Of a stretch of DNA of 64,000 bases, positions 60,284 to 64,000 are shown one piece after another. Source of the DNA: Synechococcus sp. C9 (GTDB taxonomy: Bacteria > Cyanobacteriota > Cyanobacteriia > Gloeomargaritales > Gloeomargaritaceae). The notes under the pieces are model-generated. The model saw only the letters and a list, made by a program, of their open reading frames with translations. It made no database searches and was not told the DNA's origin. The stretch's first letter is position 1. Every line of letters starts with the position of its first letter. The stretch is from NCBI RefSeq assembly GCF_022984075.1, contig NZ_JALAAD010000001.1, positions 1,654,455-1,718,454 of the forward strand, written 5' to 3'. A program made the translations under genes and the position numbers.

Positions 60284-61255
60284 CACGGGCGGTTCCCCTC
60301 CCACCACCTCCCGTACCCGGTAAATGGGTCGCCCCTGGGATTCGTGGTAGGTACGCATCAGCAGTTCCGCCAGCAGACCAAAACAAAACAGTTGCAGTCC
60401 GGCAATGACCGCCAACCCCGCCAAGAACAACAGGGGGCGTTGCCCGATACTTTGACCCAAACCGATTTTGAGGAACAGCAGATATATTCCCAAGCCCAGC
60501 CCCAACCCCAAGAAGCTCAAACCCAACAGTCCAAAAACGTGCATCGGGCGGGTGAGAAACCTTTTCATAAAAGCAATGGTCAGCAAGTCCATCATCACCC
60601 GGAAGGTTCGTCCCAGACCGTACTTACTTGACCCAAACCGGCGGGGGTGGTGGCGCACCGGCAATTCCGCAATCCTCGCCCCTTCGATGTACGCCAAAGC
60701 GGGGAGAAAGCGATGCAATTCCCCATAGAGATTCATATCCTTCAGCAATTCCCGCCGGTAGGCTTTGAGGGTACAGCCGTAGTCATGCAGTTTCACCCCT
60801 GTCACCTGACCAATCAACCAATTCGCCACCCGGGAGGGAAGCAGACGGGTCAGCCCATGATCCTGCCGGGCTTGCCGCCAACCACTCACCAGGTCAAAGC
60901 CCTCGTCCAACTTCGCCAGCAGGCGGGGAATATCCTGCGGGTCGTTTTGCAAATCCCCATCCAACGTCACCACCACCGCTCCCGTCGCCTGGTCGAAGCC
61001 CGCCGCCATTGCCGCCGTTTGCCCGTAGTTGCGCCGTAAAATCACCACCTTCAGGTCATAGCGTTCCTGAGCCAAATGCCGCAGTCGCTCGGTGGAACCA
61101 TCCTGGGAGCCATCATCCACACAAATCAATTCATAATCCAAACCCGCCTCGGCTAATACCCCCGCCACTGCAGGCACCAGATGGGGAATATTCTCCACCT
61201 CGTTATAAATCGGCACCACGACGGAAACCTGTCGCATCCCTTGTCCTAAAATCAT
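60254..61255 (-). CDS. Family 2 glycosyltransferase, dolichol/undecaprenyl-phosphate mannose-synthase type
   Basis: 333 aa from ATG at 61255 (MILGQGMRQVSVVVPIYNE; ATG at 61237 also possible). Catalytic GT-A domain: CVDDGSQDGSTERLRHLA, VVTLDGDLQNDPQDIPRLL (DxD), and LHDYGCTLKAYRRELLKD; LNLYGELHRFLPALA-like segment follows. Two C-terminal transmembrane helices at about 235-260 and 268-300. Matches GtrB/DPM1-like enzymes that load glucose or mannose onto a lipid carrier for wall or surface glycan. Confidence 0.9.
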   Translation of the reverse strand: MILGQGMRQVSVVVPIYNEVENIPHLVPAVAGVLAEAGLDYELICVDDGSQDGSTERLRHLAQERYDLKVVILRRNYGQTAAMAAGFDQATGAVVVTLDGDLQNDPQDIPRLLAKLDEGFDLVSGWRQARQDHGLTRLLPSRVANWLIGQVTGVKLHDYGCTLKAYRRELLKDMNLYGELHRFLPALAYIEGARIAELPVRHHPRRFGSSKYGLGRTFRVMMDLLTIAFMKRFLTRPMHVFGLLGLSFLGLGLGLGIYLLFLKIGLGQSIGQRPLLFLAGLAVIAGLQLFCFGLLAELLMRTYHESQGRPIYRVREVVGGEPPVLIDGNSLRS

Positions 61256-61329
61256 CACAATTATTGTATCCCCAGAGCCGCACCTAGCCTCTTCCCAGCG
61301 GTGAACGGTTAGATACTCAAAATCAAAGG

Positions 61330-61416
61330 TTCCAGGGCACCGTCCCGCATTTGATTCTATGGAATCTCTGCTGTTCTTGTGTTTCGTTCTCATGTTTTGA
61401 ATAAATAGAGGTGCCC
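61330..61416. repeat. Family-B remnant at the CRISPR trailer end
   Basis: Contains a decayed core (AGGGCACCGTCCCGCATTTG) and the perfect family-B end AATAAATAGAGGTGCCC, which abuts directly on the last 11 bases of a CRISPR repeat (61417-61427). The upstream half of that CRISPR repeat is not found on the other side. Confidence 0.7.
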
Positions 61417-61466
61417 TTGATTGAGACTTGCCATCGTCGCCACCGTCACACCCTCCCTAATCGCTT
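61417..61466. other. Truncated CRISPR repeat remnant and an extra spacer
   Basis: TTGATTGAGAC at 61417-61427 equals the final 11 bases of the array repeat, and 61428-61466 is a 39-nt stretch of spacer size before the first full repeat. This is the broken-off end of an originally longer array. Confidence 0.8.
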
Positions 61467-63279
61467 GTTTCAGTCCCGTTGACCGGGATTAATTGATTGA
61501 GACCCCAACTAACGGGCTTGGACAGGGAAATAGGTGGAGATGCGTGTTTCAGTCCCCTTGACCGGGATTAATTGATTGAGACCTAATTTCCTGTAAATTT
61601 AAGTTCATCGCTGGCTTAGTTTCAGTCCCGTTGACCGGGATTAATTGATTGAGACCCAGTATAAACATTGTTGGTGGCATAAGAGGCGGGGTTTCAGTCC
61701 CGTTGACCGGGATTAATTGATTGAGACCCCAATAGCCCGCACACCAGGGCATTAGCGGTTGATTGTGTTTCAGTCCCGTTGACCGGGATTAATTGATTGA
61801 GACCGTTCCCAAGTCGTGAGAGAGAGAGCCGATGGCGTGTTTCAGTCCCGTTGACCGGGATTAATTGATTGAGACCCGGGTTTTATGCGTTTGAAATTGA
61901 CGTGACTTTCAAGTTTCAGTCCCGTTGACCGGGATTAATTGATTGAGACTCGTCAGAGCATCGTTCCCTATTGCCGCCAATTGGACGTTTCAGTCCCGTT
62001 GACCGGGATTAATTGATTGAGACCCGATTGACGTGTAACCGGGAATCTTCTATCAAAAACGTGTTTCAGTCCCGTTGACCGGGATTAATTGATTGAGACT
62101 CCCCTGTTTCACCAAAATCGTTATAGGTTGGACAAGTTTCAGTCCCGTTGACCGGGATTAATTGATTGAGACTCGTTTGGATTTCCCGTTTCCAGCCGCC
62201 CCGAATAAGTTTCAGTCCCGTTGACCGGGATTAATTGATTGAGACTTTGCCTACCATGTTGCCCTAATTGAGTGGTCTGGTGTTTCAGTCCCGTTGACCG
62301 GGATTAATTGATTGAGACATTTGGAACCTTACAGGAGGTGGCGAGCATGAGTCCCCGTTTCAGTCCCGTTGACCGGGATTAATTGATTGAGACTCACAAA
62401 ATTGCCACCCGCCATAGAGATAAGGCTCGTTTCAGTCCCGTTGACCGGGATTAATTGATTGAGACCCGTTGCGCCTCCCGCTCCCCCGCCGTCGTGTTTT
62501 CGTTTCAGTCCCGTTGACCGGGATTAATTGATTGAGACACATCAGGCGTGACATCAGGCGTGACATCCGTGACAAGTTTCAGTCCCGTTGACCGGGATTA
62601 ATTGATTGAGACTTTGCCTACCATGTTGCCCTAATTGAGTGGTCTGGTGTTTCAGTCCCGTTGACCGGGATTAATTGATTGAGACATCCCCGATGGCGTA
62701 TTGACTGGCGGTGGGGGTGATGTTTCAGTCCCGTTGACCGGGATTAATTGATTGAGACGACGGATGCGGATAATGACCTGTTATGCGAGAGCTTTGTTTC
62801 AGTCCCGTTGACCGGGATTAATTGATTGAGACCTGTAGCCCCCGCAGAATCTGCCTTAGCCCGTTCACCCGTTTCAGTCCCGTTGACCGGGATTAATTGA
62901 TTGAGACCCAATAAACTTTGGACTTTGGTTAGCCCGGTAGGTGCGTTTCAGTCCCGTTGACCGGGATTAATTGATTGAGACTCCCGCAACCTACCACCTG
63001 CGCTATGGCGGGGGGTCACGTTTCAGTCCCGTTGACCGGGATTAATTGATTGAGACGCCAAAACCTTCCGCTTTGACCCTAATCGCCTCTCCAGTTTCAG
63101 TCCCGTTGACCGGGATTAATTGATTGAGACTTCCCGTGCCAGTTCGAGGTGGCTGGTCGGGCAACGGTAGGTTTCAGTCCCGTTGACCGGGATTAATTGA
63201 TTGAGACTGGATGTTGGGTCCCCCGGCGGTGGGGTCTAGGTTGTTTCAGTCCCGTTGACCGGGATTAATTGATTGAGAC
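61467..63279 (-). CRISPR. CRISPR array, 25 repeats of 37 nt and 24 spacers, type I-D-like
   Basis: On the plus strand each repeat begins GTTTCAGTCCCGTTGACC and ends AATTGATTGAGAC; 37 nt. Spacers are 35-42 nt. All copies look identical except repeat 2 (61546), which has one C for G change. The inverse reading ends CGGGACTGAAAC, and contains TAATCCCGG, like the type I-D repeat of Synechocystis 6803. With the degenerate repeats at the left and cas2 at the right, the leader lies at the right and the array is transcribed leftwards. Spacer 11 (62246-62281) is identical to spacer 16 (62613-62648). Confidence 0.97.
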
Positions 63280-63485
63280 GGCACAGGCTAGAACCCACAG
63301 CAGGAAGGCGTTCCAAGCTACATTTTGGCAGACCTCCGGCAATCGGTGAGTTTTGTTACTACTTTGTTTACCGTTTCTGGCAACAAAGTTGAAAAAGTAT
63401 TGATTTTTCCAGGTTCTGGGGCTTTTGGCAAACCTCCCAAGGATTTTGACCTTGCTTGGGTTTGCCAAAATAACATCCATTTCTA
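63280..63485 (-). promoter_or_regulatory. CRISPR leader region
   Basis: A 206-nt A/T-rich non-coding stretch between the last repeat and cas2. Holds two copies of TTTTGGCA(A/G)ACCTCC exactly 100 bp apart (63323 and 63423) and an inverse copy GGGTTTGCCAAAA at 63458. Probably includes the promoter for leftward array transcription. Confidence 0.7.
63423..63470 (-). terminator. Strong hairpin between cas2 and the CRISPR leader
   Basis: TTTTGGCAAACC at 63423-63434 and GGTTTGCCAAAA at 63459-63470 form a perfect 12-bp inverted repeat, with further pairing inside (CCAAGG and the CCTTGG region). It lies 16 nt past the cas2 stop. It may end the cas transcript or serve as a binding site; no U-run typical of an intrinsic terminator is clear. 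Confidence 0.5.
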
Positions 63486-63779
63486 TCATAAGATAATTGC
63501 CCCCTCTTGTCGCGGCTTTTCCGACCCGTAAGTAATAGTTCGTTTCACTGCCCCTGCATCCAAAACATAAATTCTGATTGAATCCTCGTCAGATTTAATC
63601 AATTTTTCAATTTGAGTTTGTAGTTTACTAAACTGTACAGCAGTCAAAAAGCACTCAAACACACTATACTGTGTCCATTTTCCATAACCCGATAGTAATT
63701 TATGCAAACGATTACGCCGTTTATTTGCTGGCTTACTATCCGGTAAATCATAAATAATCAAATAGAACAGTGTAGTCAC
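63486..63779 (-). CDS. cas2: CRISPR-associated endonuclease Cas2
   Basis: 97 aa, forms the Cas1-Cas2 spacer integrase. Starts GTG at 63779 (TTLFYLIIYDLPDSKPANKR), with the family Asp in IIYDLPD and RRNRLHKLLSGYGKWTQYSV, then FECFLT. Separated from the cas1 stop by 3 nt; same operon. Confidence 0.95.
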   Translation of the reverse strand: MTTLFYLIIYDLPDSKPANKRRNRLHKLLSGYGKWTQYSVFECFLTAVQFSKLQTQIEKLIKSDEDSIRIYVLDAGAVKRTITYGSEKPRQEGAIIL

Positions 63780-63782
63780 ATT

Positions 63783-64000
63783 TTAACGTAAAATAAGAGG
63801 TTGATACGCAATATTTTCTTGTAAATGTCGTGCCATAAGTCTAGCTTGAAGTTCAATTGCTCGCCGATAGGTACAGCGATACTCAAATACTGGATGCTTA
63901 AATTCATCGCTCATTTTGCGTTCAAACGCTTGTAAAAAAGACTTTCGAGCATTTTCTGAAAGGCGATAAGCTCCTAAACTTTCACTAAAGTCTTGGCGTT
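63783..64000 (-). CDS. cas1: CRISPR-associated endonuclease Cas1, C-terminal part, cut by window edge
   Basis: 72 residues ending at TAA (63783-63785): AYRLSENARKSFLQAFERKM, HPVFEYRCTYRRAIELQARL, then ARHLQENIAYQPLILR. This is the C-terminal helical lobe of Cas1 as in type I-D and III-associated proteins. The rest and the other cas genes lie beyond the window. Confidence 0.92.
   Translation of the reverse strand, partial: RQDFSESLGAYRLSENARKSFLQAFERKMSDEFKHPVFEYRCTYRRAIELQARLMARHLQENIAYQPLILR

Noticed and set aside
61549-61752. Minus-strand open frame inside the CRISPR array
   Set aside because: It is composed of CRISPR repeats and spacers (repeating peptide LNQLIPVNGTET) and is not a gene.
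63325-63531. Plus-strand open frame of 68 codons next to the CRISPR array
   Set aside because: It lies in the leader and overlaps cas2 in the opposite direction; no family resemblance and no ribosome site.

Overview
The window is chromosomal DNA from a unicellular-type cyanobacterium. This is supported by ndhH and ndhA (NDH-1), a CpcG-type phycobilisome rod-core linker, hemL (C5 tetrapyrrole pathway), cyanobacterial-only families (LpxB-related protein, DUF4855-like, DUF6464-like) and a CRISPR repeat resembling the type I-D repeat of Synechocystis. ndhH and ndhA are directly adjacent, an order familiar from plastids. That fits a lineage near the plastid ancestor such as Gloeomargarita, but the taxonomic guess is weak.

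Layout. 1-9.7 kb: RND efflux pair, glucokinase, rRNA pseudouridine synthase, the muropeptide-recycling pair anmK-murQ, miaA and gyrB. 9.7-10.8 kb: first copy of a 1087-bp IS4-family element. 11.2-22.8 kb: SpoIID-like protein, a radical SAM-mnmE-mutS operon, purN, ndhH-ndhA and a small hypothetical. 22.8-36.8 kb: accessory island with an IS5-type element, two more IS4 copies (each breaking a gene), surface-glycan type methyl- and glycosyltransferase genes, and an overlapping four-gene module of three tyrosine recombinases plus a TnpC-like coiled-coil protein. The island is flanked by two homologous 105-bp gene remnants. 36.8-40.9 kb: tightly overlapped hemL-yqgF-nagZ-pstA. 41-47.5 kb: pyruvate kinase, a methyltransferase broken by a small repeat element, Ppx/GppA, a YugP-type protease. 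47.5-60.3 kb: LpxB-related, DUF4855-like, serS, AI-2E transporter, amidase, cpcG, Uma2, SDR, queE, DUF3011, pentapeptide protein, pyrR, SRP RNA. 60.3-64 kb: GT2 glycosyltransferase, a CRISPR array of 25 complete repeats, cas2 and the end of cas1.

The intergenic regions are full of short (about 100 bp) dispersed elements. They share a G/C-rich palindromic core but carry at least three kinds of outer arm. One family (A) has TAGCAATCCTA ends and TA target duplications like a Tc1/mariner MITE. One copy sits inside codon 6 of a methyltransferase gene, five copies are in tandem upstream of pyk, and an element of the other main family (B) has cut off the old end of the CRISPR array.

Functional links: NagZ, AnmK, MurQ and an N-acetylmuramoyl-L-alanine amidase together give most of a cell-wall recycling route. 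mnmE, miaA, serS, the pseudouridine synthase, queE and yqgF serve tRNA/rRNA maturation. The island genes look like sugar methylation and glycosyl transfer for surface polysaccharide, now partly inactivated by insertion sequences.
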